Assembly: GCF_004135935.1 (NCBI RefSeq)
Contig: NZ_CP025086.1
Coordinates: 992,001 to 1,056,000, forward strand
DNA from: Methylovirgula ligni
GTDB lineage: Bacteria; Pseudomonadota; Alphaproteobacteria; Rhizobiales; Beijerinckiaceae
Direction: 5' to 3'
Length of the DNA stretch: 64,000 nucleotides
The position numbers and the translations under genes are program-made. The notes beneath the pieces are model-generated. The model ran no database searches and was not told where the DNA came from. It saw only the letters and a list, made by a program, of their open reading frames with translations. Each line of letters starts with the position of its first letter. Within the stretch, counting starts at the first letter, position 1. Of this stretch, positions 45,019-55,141 are shown one piece after another.

Positions 45019-46852
45019 GAGCGGCGAGCAGGGTCAGCGCGGCGGGCGTGATCCCTTCGATCCGGCCGGCCTGCCCCAAAGTCTGCGGTTGGATGGCGAC
45101 CAGCTTATCGCGCAGTTCGGCCGACAGGCCGGAGATCATTCGATAATCGAGGCTATCAGGCAGGCGCAAAGCCTCGTCGCGACGGAAACGCGCAATATCC
45201 TCGGCCTGGCGGTCCAGATAGACGGCATATTTGGCATCGATTTCGATCTGTGCCGCCGTCTTCGGGTCGACGCTGCCAAGCTCCGGCCAGATGCTGCGCA
45301 GAACGGCGAAATCAATCTCCGGAAAGCCGAGCAGGTCGAAACCCGTGCGGCGGACGCCATCCTGATTGATCTTGAGGCCGTGCCGCGCCGCCGCGTTGGG
45401 TGTCAGCGCCAGGCTTTCGAGCCGCGCGCGCGCTGCTTCCAGCGCCGCCGCCTTGACCCTGAAGGCCGCCGACCGCGCCCTGCCGACCATGCCAAGTTCG
45501 ATGCCCTTGCCGGTAAGCCGCTGATCGGCATTATCGGCCCGCAAGGTCAGCCGGTACTCGGCGCGTGAGGTAAACATCCGATAGGGTTCGGTCACGCCCC
45601 GCGTGACAAGATCGTCGATCATCACGCCGAGATAAGCCTCCGAGCGATCGAAGCCGATCGGTGGCCGGCCACCGGCAAGCGCCGCCGCATTTAGTCCCGC
45701 GACAAGCCCCTGCGCCGCGGCCTCCTCATAGCCGGTCGTCCCGTTGATTTGCCCGGCAAGGAACAGGCCCGTGACACGCTTCGTCTCCAGCGCCGGGGTC
45801 AGCTCGCGCGGGTCGATGAAGTCATATTCGATCGCATAGCCCGGCTGGAGCATACGAACATGGGCGAGGCCGGGGATGGTGCGCAGGAAGGCATCCTGCA
45901 AATCGGCCGGCAGCGCCGTCGAAATGCCGTTGGGATAGACCGTCGGATCATCGCGGCCCTCCGGCTCGAGGAAAATCTGGTGCGCCTCGCGGTCGCCGAA
46001 GCGCATCACCTTGTCCTCGATCGATGGACAATAGCGCGGGCCGCGGCCGGAGATCGCGCCGGAATAGACGGGCGAATGGCCGATGTTCCGGCGGATCAGC
46101 TCGTGCCCGGCCTCGGTCGTCCGGGTGATGAAGCAATCGACCTGTGCGGTCGTGATAGCGGGCGTCAAAAAGGAGAAAGGCTCCGGCTCTTCGTCCCCGG
46201 GCTGGCGCTCCAGCATGTACCAATCGATCGTCGTCCCGTCGAGGCGCGGCGGCGTGCCGGTTTTCAGTCGGCCGAGGGCGAACCCATGCGCCAACAGGCT
46301 GGCCGAGAGCTTCTGCGCCGGCGGTTCCCCGACCCGGCCGGCGGGAATACGCTCGGTACCGATATGAATCATGCCGCGCAGAAACGTGCCGGTGGTCAGC
46401 ACCAGAGCGCCGGTTGCGAGAATCCGCCCGTCCGCCAGCGCGAGGCCGGCGACGCGGCCTCCGCCAGTGCGGATTTCCGCCGCCTCGCCCTCGACAATCG
46501 TAAGGCCCGGCACAGCGGCAAGCGCCGCCTGCATGGCCGAGCGGTAGAGCTTACGGTCCATCTGCGCCCGCGGGCCGCGCACGGCAGGGCCTTTGGTGCG
46601 ATTGAGAACGCGGAACTGGATTCCCGCTTCGTCCGCCACGCGGCCCATCAACCCATCGAGCGCGTCGACCTCGCGGACGAGATGGCCCTTGCCGAGACCG
46701 CCGATGGCCGGGTTGCAGGACATGGTGCCGATCCCGGCGACGGAATGGGTGACGAGCGCCGTGCGCGCGCCAAGGCGCGCGGCCGCAGCCGCAGCCTCGC
46801 AGCCGGCATGGCCGCCGCCCACCACGATGACGTCGAAGGTATTCGCGCTCAC
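44975..46852 (-). CDS. mnmG: tRNA uridine-34 5-carboxymethylaminomethyl modification enzyme, FAD subunit
   Basis: A 625-aa flavoprotein that, with MnmE, modifies the wobble uridine of several tRNAs. N-terminal FAD-binding [19 protein letters not shown]; conserved [23 protein letters not shown]; CxxxT-like region [17 protein letters not shown]-terminal helical domain binds MnmE. Family length and motifs are complete. It lies between mnmE (33 bp upstream) and rsmG (44-bp overlap). Confidence 0.97.
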   Translation of the reverse strand: MSANTFDVIVVGGGHAGCEAAAAAARLGARTALVTHSVAGIGTMSCNPAIGGLGKGHLVREVDALDGLMGRVADEAGIQFRVLNRTKGPAVRGPRAQMDRKLYRSAMQAALAAVPGLTIVEGEAAEIRTGGGRVAGLALADGRILATGALVLTTGTFLRGMIHIGTERIPAGRVGEPPAQKLSASLLAHGFALGRLKTGTPPRLDGTTIDWYMLERQPGDEEPEPFSFLTPAITTAQVDCFITRTTEAGHELIRRNIGHSPVYSGAISGRGPRYCPSIEDKVMRFGDREAHQIFLEPEGRDDPTVYPNGISTALPADLQDAFLRTIPGLAHVRMLQPGYAIEYDFIDPRELTPALETKRVTGLFLAGQINGTTGYEEAAAQGLVAGLNAAALAGGRPPIGFDRSEAYLGVMIDDLVTRGVTEPYRMFTSRAEYRLTLRADNADQRLTGKGIELGMVGRARSAAFRVKAAALEAARARLESLALTPNAAARHGLKINQDGVRRTGFDLLGFPEIDFAVLRSIWPELGSVDPKTAAQIEIDAKYAVYLDRQAEDIARFRRDEALRLPDSLDYRMISGLSAELRDKLVAIQPQTLGQAGRIEGITPAALTLLAAHAKSHARRSRALAE

Positions 46853-46867
46853 AGGCTCATCCAGGAA

Positions 46868-46883
46868 TGTTTCACGTGAAACA
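46868..46883. promoter_or_regulatory. parS site 2 (between mnmE and mnmG)
   Basis: TGTTTCACGTGAAACA, the full 16-bp parS consensus, in the 33-bp gap between mnmE and mnmG. Confidence 0.94.
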
Positions 46884-46885
46884 TA

Positions 46886-48226
46886 TCATTTACCAATGCA
46901 GAAGCGGGCGAAGATTTCGCCGAGGACGTCCTCGACATCGATCCGCCCGATCAGACTTTCAAGCGCCTCGATAGCCGCACGCAGATCTTCGCTCAGCAAT
47001 TCTACCGGACCACCGATGCCTGCGAGCGTCCGATCGAGCGCCGTTGCGGCCGCCAGGAAGGCCCGGCGATGACGCTCGCGGGTGATGACGCCGGATTCCG
47101 CCTCCCCCGCAGCGGCGCGCGCGAAACCGGCGAGCTTCTCCGTCAGGAGACCGAGATTGGCTCCGGTTTCAGCACTGATCGCCAGAAAACCCGGTGTCGC
47201 GCCGCCGTCAAGATCGCTCTTGCTGTGCAGCGCCCAGACCGGCACCTCTACAGGGAGATCGGCCGGCGGCGGCGCGCCCGTCTCGCTGAGCCAGAGAATG
47301 AGGTCCGCAGCTTCAGCGCGGGCGCGCGCGCGCGCGACCCCGATGCGTTCGATGGGGTCTGCGGTCTCGCGCAGGCCCGCCGTGTCAATCAAAACGAAGG
47401 CGAAGCCGCCGATATCGAGATGGACCTCGATCGCATCGCGCGTCGTTCCCGGGAGCGGCGAAACGATCGCCGCCTCGCGCCGGGCGAGCGCATTGAGCAA
47501 TGTGGATTTGCCAGCATTGGGCGGCCCGGCGATCACGACCGTGACGCCCTCCCGGATGATCTCGCCCGCCCGGCCCTGCGCCAGCGCCGCCACAAGATCC
47601 TCCCGTACCGGCGCCAGCAGGCCCGCGAGTGCCTCCCGCGCCAGCGGCGCAACATCCGCCTCGTCGGCGAAATCAATCTCCGCCTCCAGGAGCGCGGCGG
47701 CCTCCAGCAGCTTAGACCGCCAGGATTCGGCCTTATGGCGCAGCGCGCCGCGCGTCTGGCGCAAAGCCTGACGGCGCTGCATTTCGGTTTCCGCGTCGAT
47801 CAGATCGGCGAGGCCCTCGACCTCGGTCAGGTCGAGCTTGCCATTTTCGAAGGCGCGTCGCGCGAATTCACCGGCCTCCGCCGGACGCGTCTTCGGAAAG
47901 TTGGCCAGCGCCGCCAGCAGAGCGGCGATGACCGCCGGACCCCCGTGAACATGGAATTCGGCGCAATCCTCGCCCGTGAAGCTCGCCGGAGCCGGAAAAT
48001 AGAGGCAAAGTCCGCGATCGATCGGCTCACCGCTTGCAGGATCGGCGAATGTCGCCAAGCTCGCCTTGCGCGCCGGGGGCACTTTCCCGACAATCGCCGC
48101 CAAAATCTTCGGAACTCCGGCACCGGAAAGGCGTAAAACCGCCAGTGCCGCGCGCCCCGTTCCCGAGGCGAGTGCATAGATCGTCTCCGGCGCAGATGTT
48201 GCGCCGCTCAGTTCAAGGCCCCTCAT
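46886..48226 (-). CDS. mnmE: tRNA modification GTPase MnmE
   Basis: A 446-aa K+-activated GTPase partner of MnmG. N-terminal tetrahydrofolate-binding domain (TIYALASGTGRAALAVLRLSG, GGPAVIAALL); G domain with GPPNAGKSTLLNAL, the DxxG-type VLIDTAGLRE, and a C-terminal FCIGK ending, where the Cys is the typical catalytic helper. The ATG at 48226 is the closest start to the conserved region and shares its bases with the ATG of the divergent gene (48225). Confidence 0.96.
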   Translation of the reverse strand: MRGLELSGATSAPETIYALASGTGRAALAVLRLSGAGVPKILAAIVGKVPPARKASLATFADPASGEPIDRGLCLYFPAPASFTGEDCAEFHVHGGPAVIAALLAALANFPKTRPAEAGEFARRAFENGKLDLTEVEGLADLIDAETEMQRRQALRQTRGALRHKAESWRSKLLEAAALLEAEIDFADEADVAPLAREALAGLLAPVREDLVAALAQGRAGEIIREGVTVVIAGPPNAGKSTLLNALARREAAIVSPLPGTTRDAIEVHLDIGGFAFVLIDTAGLRETADPIERIGVARARARAEAADLILWLSETGAPPPADLPVEVPVWALHSKSDLDGGATPGFLAISAETGANLGLLTEKLAGFARAAAGEAESGVITRERHRRAFLAAATALDRTLAGIGGPVELLSEDLRAAIEALESLIGRIDVEDVLGEIFARFCIGK

Positions 48227-50291
48227 GTCCAACGAACTCGCCAAGGCCGCCAGCCCCTATCTGCTGCAACATAAGGACAATCCCGTCCATTGGCGGCTCT
48301 GGAGCCCCGCGGCGCTCGCGGAGGCAGAGGGCGCCAACAAGCCGATCCTGCTCTCGGTCGGCTATGCCGCCTGCCATTGGTGCCATGTGATGGCACACGA
48401 AAGTTTCGAGGATGCTGCGACTGCAGCGGTCATGAACGAGCTTTTCGTGAACATCAAGGTCGATCGCGAGGAGCGGCCGGACATCGATCATATCTACATG
48501 CAGGCGCTGCATGCGTTCGGCGAGCACGGCGGCTGGCCGATGACCATGTTCCTGACGCCGCGCGGCGAGCCTTTCTGGGGTGGCACCTATTTCCCGAAAG
48601 AGGCGCGCTACGGCCGCCCGGCTTTCGTCACGGTGCTGCGCAGCGTCGCCCGAGCCTTTCACGATGATCGAGGTAAAATTACCTCAAATGCGGAAGCTGT
48701 GCGGCAATCGCTTGGCCAGGTTCAGCCGATCTTGGCAGACGCAGCTCCCTTGAGCCTGGCCCTCGCCGACGCTCTGGCGCCGAAGCTGGCCGATTATGTC
48801 GATCCGGTTGACGGCGGCCTGCGTGGCGCACCGAAATTCCCCAATCCGGCGATCTTCGAATTTCTCTGGCGGGCTGACGATCGTCTGGCCCACAAAACCT
48901 ACCGCGATCTCGTGCGTCTGACGCTCACCAAAATGTCGGAAGGCGGCATCTACGATCATCTCGGCGGCGGCTACGCGCGCTATTCGACTGACGACCGCTG
49001 GCTCGTGCCGCATTTCGAAAAGATGCTCTACGACAACGCGCAGATTCTCGAATTGCTCGCGCTCGCCTGGCAGCATTTTGGCGACGAACTCTTTCGTCAG
49101 CGCGCTTACGAGACGGTCGGCTGGCTCGCGCGCGAGATGACCAATGCCGGCGGCGGCTTCTGCGCTTCGCTCGATGCCGACAGCGAAGGCGAGGAAGGCA
49201 AATTCTATGTCTGGACCTGGCCCGAACTCGTCGAAGTCCTTGGCGCCGAGGACGCGGCCTTCTTCGGCAAATTCTACAATGCCTCGCGAATCGGCAATTG
49301 GGCCGAGGAAAAGCATGGCAAAAGCGTCACGATTCTCAATCGTCTCGAACTGAAAACGCCGCCGACGGCGGAAGAGGAAGCGCGCCTCGCGCCGCTCCGG
49401 CAAAAACTCTTTGCTGTGCGCGAGACGCGCGTGCATCCCGGCCTCGACGATAAGATCATGGCCGATTGGAACGGCTTGATGATCGCCGCGCTTGTCCATG
49501 CGGCGACGACATTCGGCGAACCGCGCTGGATCGCACTGGCCACGCGAGCCTATCATTACATCGTCGATCGTCTGCAATTCACCGATGACGATGGCGCGCG
49601 GCGTCTCGCCCATAGCACGCGCGCTGGTGTCGTCGTGAAGCCCGGCCTCGCGCTCGATCATGCGGCGATGGCGCGCGCCGCTCTCACCTTGCACGAAGCG
49701 CGGCATATGACGGGCGCTGAACTCGCATCTTACGATTATCTCGCCGACGCCATCGCCTTCACGCAGGCGATCGCCCGTCATCATATCGATGCGCAGACGG
49801 GTCTCATCGCGATGGCGGCGGACGACGCGCGCGATATTGTCATCCGCCTGACGCCGACGTCGGACGACGCCATTCCCAACGCCCATTCCGTCACGCTCGA
49901 TGTGCTGGCACGCCTCGCGGCGGCGACGAGCGACGAGACATGGCGCGCCCGGGCCGATGCGCTCTTTGCTGCCGTCACACCGGCCGTCACTGCGCAGCCC
50001 ATCGGCCATGTCGGCATTTTGAATGCGCTTGATCTTTATCTGCGCGGCCGCGAGATCGTTGTCGCGGGGCCGCAGCGCCAGGCGCTTTATGAAGCCGCGC
50101 TCGCCGCGCCTTTCGACACGCGCATGGTGCTCGAACTCGAACCCGGCGCCACGCTGCCGCCGGGCCATCCGGCGCAGGCGCAGATCGCCGCGGCTGGCAC
50201 GGCGGCTGCTTTCGTCTGTTCGGATGGCGTGTGCGCGCTGCCGGTTCATGATATTGCCGGACTGGGCGCTCTGCTCGCGCTTAAAAATTAA
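48225..50291 (+). CDS. YyaL/DUF255 thioredoxin-fold protein with glycosidase-like six-hairpin domain
   Basis: A 688-aa protein of the SPATA20/YyaL family. The N-terminal thioredoxin-like domain holds GYAACHWCHVMAHESFED, with a CxxC pair that fits a redox active site. The large C-terminal part is an (alpha/alpha)6 barrel with GLRGAPKFPN and YSTDDRWLVPHFEKMLYDNAQ. The role in bacteria is unsettled; redox or sugar-linked roles are proposed. The start (MSNELAKAASPYLLQHKDNPV) is exactly at the family start, so the CATG sharing with mnmE is real. A thioesterase gene follows 10 bp later. Confidence 0.93.
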   Translation: MSNELAKAASPYLLQHKDNPVHWRLWSPAALAEAEGANKPILLSVGYAACHWCHVMAHESFEDAATAAVMNELFVNIKVDREERPDIDHIYMQALHAFGEHGGWPMTMFLTPRGEPFWGGTYFPKEARYGRPAFVTVLRSVARAFHDDRGKITSNAEAVRQSLGQVQPILADAAPLSLALADALAPKLADYVDPVDGGLRGAPKFPNPAIFEFLWRADDRLAHKTYRDLVRLTLTKMSEGGIYDHLGGGYARYSTDDRWLVPHFEKMLYDNAQILELLALAWQHFGDELFRQRAYETVGWLAREMTNAGGGFCASLDADSEGEEGKFYVWTWPELVEVLGAEDAAFFGKFYNASRIGNWAEEKHGKSVTILNRLELKTPPTAEEEARLAPLRQKLFAVRETRVHPGLDDKIMADWNGLMIAALVHAATTFGEPRWIALATRAYHYIVDRLQFTDDDGARRLAHSTRAGVVVKPGLALDHAAMARAALTLHEARHMTGAELASYDYLADAIAFTQAIARHHIDAQTGLIAMAADDARDIVIRLTPTSDDAIPNAHSVTLDVLARLAAATSDETWRARADALFAAVTPAVTAQPIGHVGILNALDLYLRGREIVVAGPQRQALYEAALAAPFDTRMVLELEPGATLPPGHPAQAQIAAAGTAAAFVCSDGVCALPVHDIAGLGALLALKN

Positions 50292-50301
50292 AGGGGCCGC
50301 G

Positions 50302-50715
50302 ATGACCCACACCGAAAAGTCCTTGACGCAGAGCGAAACGCCGCCGGACGAAGATCCCGTCATCCGCACGATCACCATGCCGGCGGACACCAATGCTTAT
50401 GGCGATATTTTCGGCGGCTGGCTGATGTCGCAGATGGATCTTGCGGGCAGCAATGTCGCCTCGCGCATCGCGCGCGGGCGCGCCTCGACCGTGCGTGTCG
50501 AGGCGATGAACTTCCTGCGCCCGGTGCGTGTCGGCGATGTGGTGAGTCTTTATGGCCGGCTTGTCACGCGCGGCCGCACGTCAATGAAGATCGAGGTCGA
50601 GGCCTGGAGCCGCGCCCGCGACAGCGAGGAGACGGTGAAGGTCACCGAAGCGGTCTTCACCTTTGTCGCCATCGATCCGGTGACACGGCGCCCACGGCCC
50701 TTGCCGGAGGACTAA
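50302..50715 (+). CDS. Acyl-CoA thioesterase, YciA-like hotdog fold
   Basis: A 137-aa hotdog protein that hydrolyses acyl-CoA thioesters. Features: TITMPADTNAYGDIFGGWLMSQMDLAG with the catalytic Asp region, then VEAMNFLRPVRVGDVVSLYG and TEAVFTFVAID. The ATG at 50302 is preceded by AAGGGG; longer frames would run inside the previous gene. It begins 10 bp after the YyaL-like stop, so it probably shares its transcript. Converges on rho (31-bp gap). Confidence 0.93.
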   Translation: MTHTEKSLTQSETPPDEDPVIRTITMPADTNAYGDIFGGWLMSQMDLAGSNVASRIARGRASTVRVEAMNFLRPVRVGDVVSLYGRLVTRGRTSMKIEVEAWSRARDSEETVKVTEAVFTFVAIDPVTRRPRPLPED

Positions 50716-50746
50716 GCGCGAGCGTCAATACGCCCGCGCCCGTAGC

Positions 50747-52015
50747 CTAGGTATTCATCGACTCGAAGAAGCTCGCATTGCCCTTCGGTGTCTCGCGCAA
50801 TTTGCCGAGCAGGAATTCGATCGCGTCGACCGTGCCCATCGGGTTGAGAATGCGGCGGAGCACGTACATCTTCTTGAGGATGTCGGCGGGAACGAGCAGT
50901 TCTTCCTTGCGGGTGCCGGAGCGGGCGATGTCGATCGCCGGATAGCTGCGCTTGTCGGCGACCTTGCGGTCGAGGATGATTTCCGAATTGCCGGTGCCCT
51001 TGAATTCCTCGAAGATCACTTCGTCCATGCGCGAGCCGGTATCGATCAGCGCCGTCGCGATAATGGTCAGCGAGCCGCCTTCCTCGATATTGCGCGCGGC
51101 GCCGAAGAAGCGCTTGGGCCGCTGCAGGGCATTGGCATCGACGCCGCCGGTCAGCACCTTGCCGGAGGACGGCACCACGGTGTTGTAGGCGCGGCCGAGG
51201 CGCGTGATCGAATCGAGCAGGATCACCACATCGCGGCCATGCTCGACAAGGCGCTTGGCCTTCTCGATGACCATTTCGGCGACCTGCACATGCCGCACCG
51301 CGGGCTCGTCGAAGGTCGAGGAAACGACCTCGCCCTTCACCGAGCGCTGCATGTCGGTGACTTCCTCCGGCCGCTCGTCGATGAGCAGCACGATCAGATA
51401 ACATTCGGGATGGTTGGTGGTGATCGACTGCGCGATGTTCTGCAGCAGCACGGTCTTGCCGGTACGCGGCGGCGCGACGATCAAGGCGCGCTGGCCCTTG
51501 CCGATCGGCGAAACGATGTCGATGACGCGGGCGGAAAAGTCTTTCTTCGTCGGGTCTTCGATCTCTAGCTTCAGCCGTTCGTCGGGATAGAGCGGCGTCA
51601 GATTGTCGAAATGGACCTTGTGGCGGATTTTCTCCGGGTCCTCGAAATTGATCGTATTGACCTTGAGCAGCGCGAAATAGCGCTCGCCCTCTTTGGGGCT
51701 GCGGATCAGGCCCTCGACCGTATCGCCGGTGCGCAGGCCGAAGCGGCGGATCTGCGAGGGCGAGACATAAATGTCGTCGGGACCGGCGAGATAATTGGCG
51801 TCGGGCGAACGCAGGAAGCCGAAACCGTCCTGCAGCACCTCGATGACGCCCTCGCCGACGATCTCGATGTCGCGGCTGGCGAGCTGCTTTAAAATCGCGA
51901 ACATCAATTCCTGCTTGCGCAGGATCGAGGCGTTCTCGACCTCATGTTCCTCGGCGAAGGCGAGGAGTTCGGTGGGTGATTTTGATTTTAATTCTTGAAG
52001 TTTAATATCCCGCAT
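50747..52015 (-). CDS. rho: Transcription termination factor Rho
   Basis: A 422-aa hexameric RNA helicase that ends transcription. The N-terminal RNA-binding OB domain contains [23 protein letters not shown]; the ATPase has Walker A PPRTGKT (about 180), Walker [17 protein letters not shown], and the Q-loop/R-loop KRSYPAIDI. All present. The 257-bp stretch upstream to the barrel gene (52016-52272) has no gene and should hold its promoter and leader. Confidence 0.98.
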   Translation of the reverse strand: MRDIKLQELKSKSPTELLAFAEEHEVENASILRKQELMFAILKQLASRDIEIVGEGVIEVLQDGFGFLRSPDANYLAGPDDIYVSPSQIRRFGLRTGDTVEGLIRSPKEGERYFALLKVNTINFEDPEKIRHKVHFDNLTPLYPDERLKLEIEDPTKKDFSARVIDIVSPIGKGQRALIVAPPRTGKTVLLQNIAQSITTNHPECYLIVLLIDERPEEVTDMQRSVKGEVVSSTFDEPAVRHVQVAEMVIEKAKRLVEHGRDVVILLDSITRLGRAYNTVVPSSGKVLTGGVDANALQRPKRFFGAARNIEEGGSLTIIATALIDTGSRMDEVIFEEFKGTGNSEIILDRKVADKRSYPAIDIARSGTRKEELLVPADILKKMYVLRRILNPMGTVDAIEFLLGKLRETPKGNASFFESMNT

Positions 52016-52272
52016 CGGGATTTCTGTCCTTGGAAGGGCGCTCGAAAGCGCGCCGGGGTGGGAGGGCCCAAAACGGGCGGTAATCCTGGGAAGGGCAGGC
52101 CAATGCCTTAGCTAAGGCGCTTCACGGGGCGCGCCGACATATCGCCTGCAGGGGAAGAACCAGAAGATAGAACCTTTTGAGCTGTTTGACAACTGCGCTC
52201 CTGCACCAGCCCAAGCTGCGCACAGAATCAGGAGCGAATGCGACGCCGGTCAGGCGCCGCGGCGGCCGCAGT

Positions 52273-52998
52273 TCAATATTTCGAATTGATCGGTACCGGC
52301 GCGCCGTTCCAATCGAACTTCCAGTTGAGGCCCGCACGGACGGCGTGGAATGCGGCATGCGTATGCTCCGCACCGTCGCCGCCCAACTGCGTCGCGGCGG
52401 TTCCGAGATCGGTGTAGAGATATTCCGCCTTGGCTGTCAGATTCCGGGTCAGGGCATATTCGACGCCCGCGCCCGCCGTCCAGCCGGTGTGCACGCCGCC
52501 GGTCGAGAAACTATCCGGACCAAGCGCGATCTGATTATGCGTATCGCCGTAGGCGAAGCCGCCGGTGACGAAGGGCAGGACATTGCCGAAGGAAAGGCCG
52601 AGCCGCGCCCGCGCCGAACCCCACCAGTCGAGCTGCGAGGAGCCGGTCAGCACCCCGGCCGGCGTCGCCAGCGATCCGTAATCGGCCCGCAAGGTCGAGC
52701 CCTGGAAATCTGTCTCGCCGCCGAGGACAACGCTGGAGGCCGGAAACTGATAGTTGAAGCCCGCCTCGCCGCCCCCGGCGAAGCCGGCCGGATTGGCGCT
52801 CAGGCCACCATAGGGTCCGCTCAACGTCTGGCCGCCGAAGGCGCCGCCAGCCGTCGCGCCGAGATAGAAGCCGGTCCACGAAAAGGCAGGCGGGGCGGCA
52901 TAGATCGCCGGGGCGCTGGCGCTCGTCAGGTCAGCCGCCCGCGCGCCCGCAACAAGTGCGAGCACCGCAGAAAAGGCCAAAAGACCGGACCGGACCAT
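52273..52998 (-). CDS. Outer-membrane beta-barrel protein A (Omp25/RopB-like)
   Basis: A 241-aa exported barrel: signal peptide ending near ARAAD, the first strand SWTGFYLGATAGGAFGG, alternating-strand pattern throughout, GWTAGAGVEYALTRNLTAKAEYLYTDLG and a terminal strand ending in Tyr (INSKY), as required for BAM insertion. ATG 52998 is chosen because it starts the signal peptide. Most divergent member of the array; no shared terminator copy follows it. A dyad (TGTGCGAAAACGCACG, 53100-53115) lies 102 bp before the start. Confidence 0.88.
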   Translation of the reverse strand: MVRSGLLAFSAVLALVAGARAADLTSASAPAIYAAPPAFSWTGFYLGATAGGAFGGQTLSGPYGGLSANPAGFAGGGEAGFNYQFPASSVVLGGETDFQGSTLRADYGSLATPAGVLTGSSQLDWWGSARARLGLSFGNVLPFVTGGFAYGDTHNQIALGPDSFSTGGVHTGWTAGAGVEYALTRNLTAKAEYLYTDLGTAATQLGGDGAEHTHAAFHAVRAGLNWKFDWNGAPVPINSKY

Positions 52999-53099
52999 GC
53001 CGAAAAATCCCCGAATGCCGCCGGAAGGTAATCCAAACCCGCCCGCCCCGCACATTAAATGGCGTTCATACGGTTAAAGGCCAAGCCCCTCACCACGAA

Positions 53100-53115
53100 T
53101 GTGCGAAAACGCACG
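53100..53115 (-). promoter_or_regulatory. Upstream dyad, barrel gene A
   Basis: TGTGCGAAAACGCACG: perfect GTGCG/CGCAC dyad, 102 bp before the ATG. One member of the fixed-distance set. Confidence 0.5.
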
Positions 53116-53223
53116 CCCGCCCACGCTTTTTGAAAACCGCCGGATGGGTGTGGCGCCGCCGCATCACTCGGATGCCAGGCGAACGCCGGCAGCCAGAGCC
53201 GCCACCAAAAAAATTTAATAAAT

Positions 53224-54000
53224 TCAGTACTTTGGCACGACCGGGGTCGGCGGCGTCAGCCATTCGAACCGCCAGTCCACCCCCGCGCGGACGACATTCA
53301 GCGTCGGATGGGCGGAATGGTCGTTGGCGGGCGCAAAGGTCAGCTCGCCCGGCGTCTGGTAATATTGCGGGCCGAGATCGACGTGGAGGTATTCCGCCTT
53401 CACCGACAGATTGCGGGTGACCTGATATTCGATGCCGGCGCCCGCGGTCCAGCCCGTGCGGGTCGAGCCGACCGAGAAATTGCCGAAGGGATCAGCCCCC
53501 GGCTCGACGCGATATTGATCGACATGGCCGAAGGAGGCGCCGCCCGTCACATAGGGCAGGATATTGCCGAAGGCATAGCCGAACCGCGCCCGCGCCGTCG
53601 CGAACCAGTCGAGCTTGGTGTCGTTGGCGATCGCGCCGCCGCCGAGGTCATAGCCGCCGGCATTGGTGCGCACCGTCGACCCGTCGAAGTCGCCTTCGAC
53701 GCCGACGACATAATCGGTGCCCGGAAACTGGTAGTTGATCCCCGCCGTGCCGCCGCCGAGGAAGCCGCTCGATGACAGGCTGCCGGAATTGTCGAGCACG
53801 CCGGCGCTGTAATGATTTTGGCGGACGTCGCCGCCGCCATAGCCGGCGTTGAGGCCGATATAGAGGCCGGTCCATTCCGGCGGAGGCGGAGGCGGCGGCT
53901 CATAGGCCGGCGGCGCCTTGTCGCTGGGGAGATCACCCGCGAAGGCGCTTCCGACGCAGACAAGTGCGACGGCGCTCGACATCAGCAGGGCGCGAATCAT
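53224..54000 (-). CDS. Outer-membrane beta-barrel protein B
   Basis: A 258-aa paralogue: signal peptide MIRALLMSSAVALVCVGSAFA, a Pro-rich stretch, then TGLYIGLNAGYGGG and the shared strands FGYAFGNILPYVTGGASFG and RTGWTAGAGIEYQVTRNLSVKAEYLHVDLG. It ends WLTPPTPVVPKY. Same barrel architecture as its neighbours. A degenerate dyad (54102-54119) lies 102 bp upstream. Confidence 0.9.
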   Translation of the reverse strand: MIRALLMSSAVALVCVGSAFAGDLPSDKAPPAYEPPPPPPPEWTGLYIGLNAGYGGGDVRQNHYSAGVLDNSGSLSSSGFLGGGTAGINYQFPGTDYVVGVEGDFDGSTVRTNAGGYDLGGGAIANDTKLDWFATARARFGYAFGNILPYVTGGASFGHVDQYRVEPGADPFGNFSVGSTRTGWTAGAGIEYQVTRNLSVKAEYLHVDLGPQYYQTPGELTFAPANDHSAHPTLNVVRAGVDWRFEWLTPPTPVVPKY

Positions 54001-54101
54001 CTTACAAGGGCCTCAAACCGGCGATGTTCCGGTTGGAGCTTTAGAGCAAATTCCTGGCCGGACAATGCTCTGCATGCCGCTCGCGGCATTTTCCGCCCGG
54101 C

Positions 54102-54119
54102 TGTCTCTGTGCGGCAACA
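54102..54119 (-). promoter_or_regulatory. Upstream dyad, barrel gene B (degenerate)
   Basis: TGTCTCTGTGCGGCAACA: weak match to the array's motif, at the same 102-bp distance from the start. Confidence 0.3.
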
Positions 54120-54143
54120 GGAGCGGCGCGGACGTCCGAGAAC

Positions 54144-54174
54144 GAAAAAGGCCGGTGACTTGCGCCACCGGCCT
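54144..54174 (-). terminator. Shared terminator, barrel gene C
   Basis: AGGCCGGTG/CACCGGCCT stem (54149-54157/54166-54174) with a T tract on the minus strand, 26 bp after the stop of the gene at 54200. Confidence 0.88.
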
Positions 54175-54199
54175 CCGAATGCCCCCCGCAGAAACGGGA

Positions 54200-54949
54200 T
54201 CAGTATTTGGCCACGACCGGAGCGGGCGGCGCGAGGAAATCGAATTTCCAGTTCAGACCGGCGCGGACGGTGTGAAACGCGACCTTCGTATTGATCGAAC
54301 CATCACCATCGAAGGGGAAGCCGGAATAGTTCCAGGTTCCGAGATCCGTATAGAGATATTCGATCTTGGCCGTCAGGTTATGCGTGATCGCATATTCCAC
54401 GCCGGCGCCGGCCGTCCAGCCGGTCCGCGTTCCCGACCAGCTAAAGCTCTCCGGACCTTCAGTGATGAAATCGGAAACCCGCCCGTAGGCGAAGCCGCCC
54501 GTCGCGTAAGGCAGGATATTGCCGAAAGCATAGCCGATGCGGCCGCGCGCGGTGCCCCACCAGTTAACTTTGGTCCCGAAATCGACCTGATAGGGGTCAA
54601 CTTCTTCGTCGAAATACGTGCCCTTCAGCGTCGATCCCTGGAAGTCGGCCTCGACACCAATAACGAAGTTGGAATTATCGAATTGATAATTATAGCCGAT
54701 CTGGCCGCCACCCGAGAAGCCGCCGGAATTCGTCTGCGATTGGTCGCCAATGAAAACATCAAACGGAGAAGCGACGCTAAAATTACCCGCGGAAATGCCA
54801 GCGTTGGCGCCGATGTAGAAGCCTGTCCAGGAGAAGACCGGCGGCGGCGGCGCATAGAGCGGCTCGCCTTTGGTGCTCGGCAGGTCGGCGGCGAAAGCGG
54901 CGCCGGCCATAACAACAAACGCGCTGGATAACAGAAGCGAACGAATCAT
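54200..54949 (-). CDS. Outer-membrane beta-barrel protein C
   Basis: A 249-aa paralogue: signal peptide MIRSLLLSSAFVVMAGAAFA, DLPSTKGEPLYAPPPPVFSW box shared by genes C to G, FYIGANAGISAG, IGYAFGNILPYATGGFAYG, GWTAGAGVEYAITHNLTAKIEYLYTDLG, end PPAPVVAKY. Followed by the shared terminator. A dyad lies 102 bp upstream (55051-55070). Confidence 0.92.
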   Translation of the reverse strand: MIRSLLLSSAFVVMAGAAFAADLPSTKGEPLYAPPPPVFSWTGFYIGANAGISAGNFSVASPFDVFIGDQSQTNSGGFSGGGQIGYNYQFDNSNFVIGVEADFQGSTLKGTYFDEEVDPYQVDFGTKVNWWGTARGRIGYAFGNILPYATGGFAYGRVSDFITEGPESFSWSGTRTGWTAGAGVEYAITHNLTAKIEYLYTDLGTWNYSGFPFDGDGSINTKVAFHTVRAGLNWKFDFLAPPAPVVAKY

Positions 54950-55050
54950 TATATTCTTCCCTTACGTAAACTTGGAACTGGGAAGCATTAGCGGGGGTGC
55001 CCCGAGCGTCACAACCACAATTGCCGATGGCCAACCTGAATCTCCACGGC

Positions 55051-55070
55051 TGTGCTCTCGGTGCTACACA
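55051..55070 (-). promoter_or_regulatory. Upstream dyad, barrel gene C
   Basis: TGTGCTCTCGGTGCTACACA; pseudo-palindrome 102 bp before the ATG. Confidence 0.5.
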
Positions 55071-55084
55071 TTGGGTGCGGGCCA

Positions 55085-55116
55085 AAGAAAAGGCCGGTGA
55101 CTTGCGCCACCGGCCT
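55085..55116 (-). terminator. Shared terminator, barrel gene D
   Basis: AGGCCGGTG/CACCGGCCT (55091-55099/55108-55116) plus T tract on the minus strand, 26 bp after the gene D stop. Confidence 0.88.
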
Positions 55117-55141
55117 CCGAATGCCCCCCGTAGAAACGGGA

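Noticed and set aside
48684-50393. 569-aa minus-strand frame opposite the YyaL-like gene
   Set aside because: Shadow frame; the plus-strand gene has clear family motifs.
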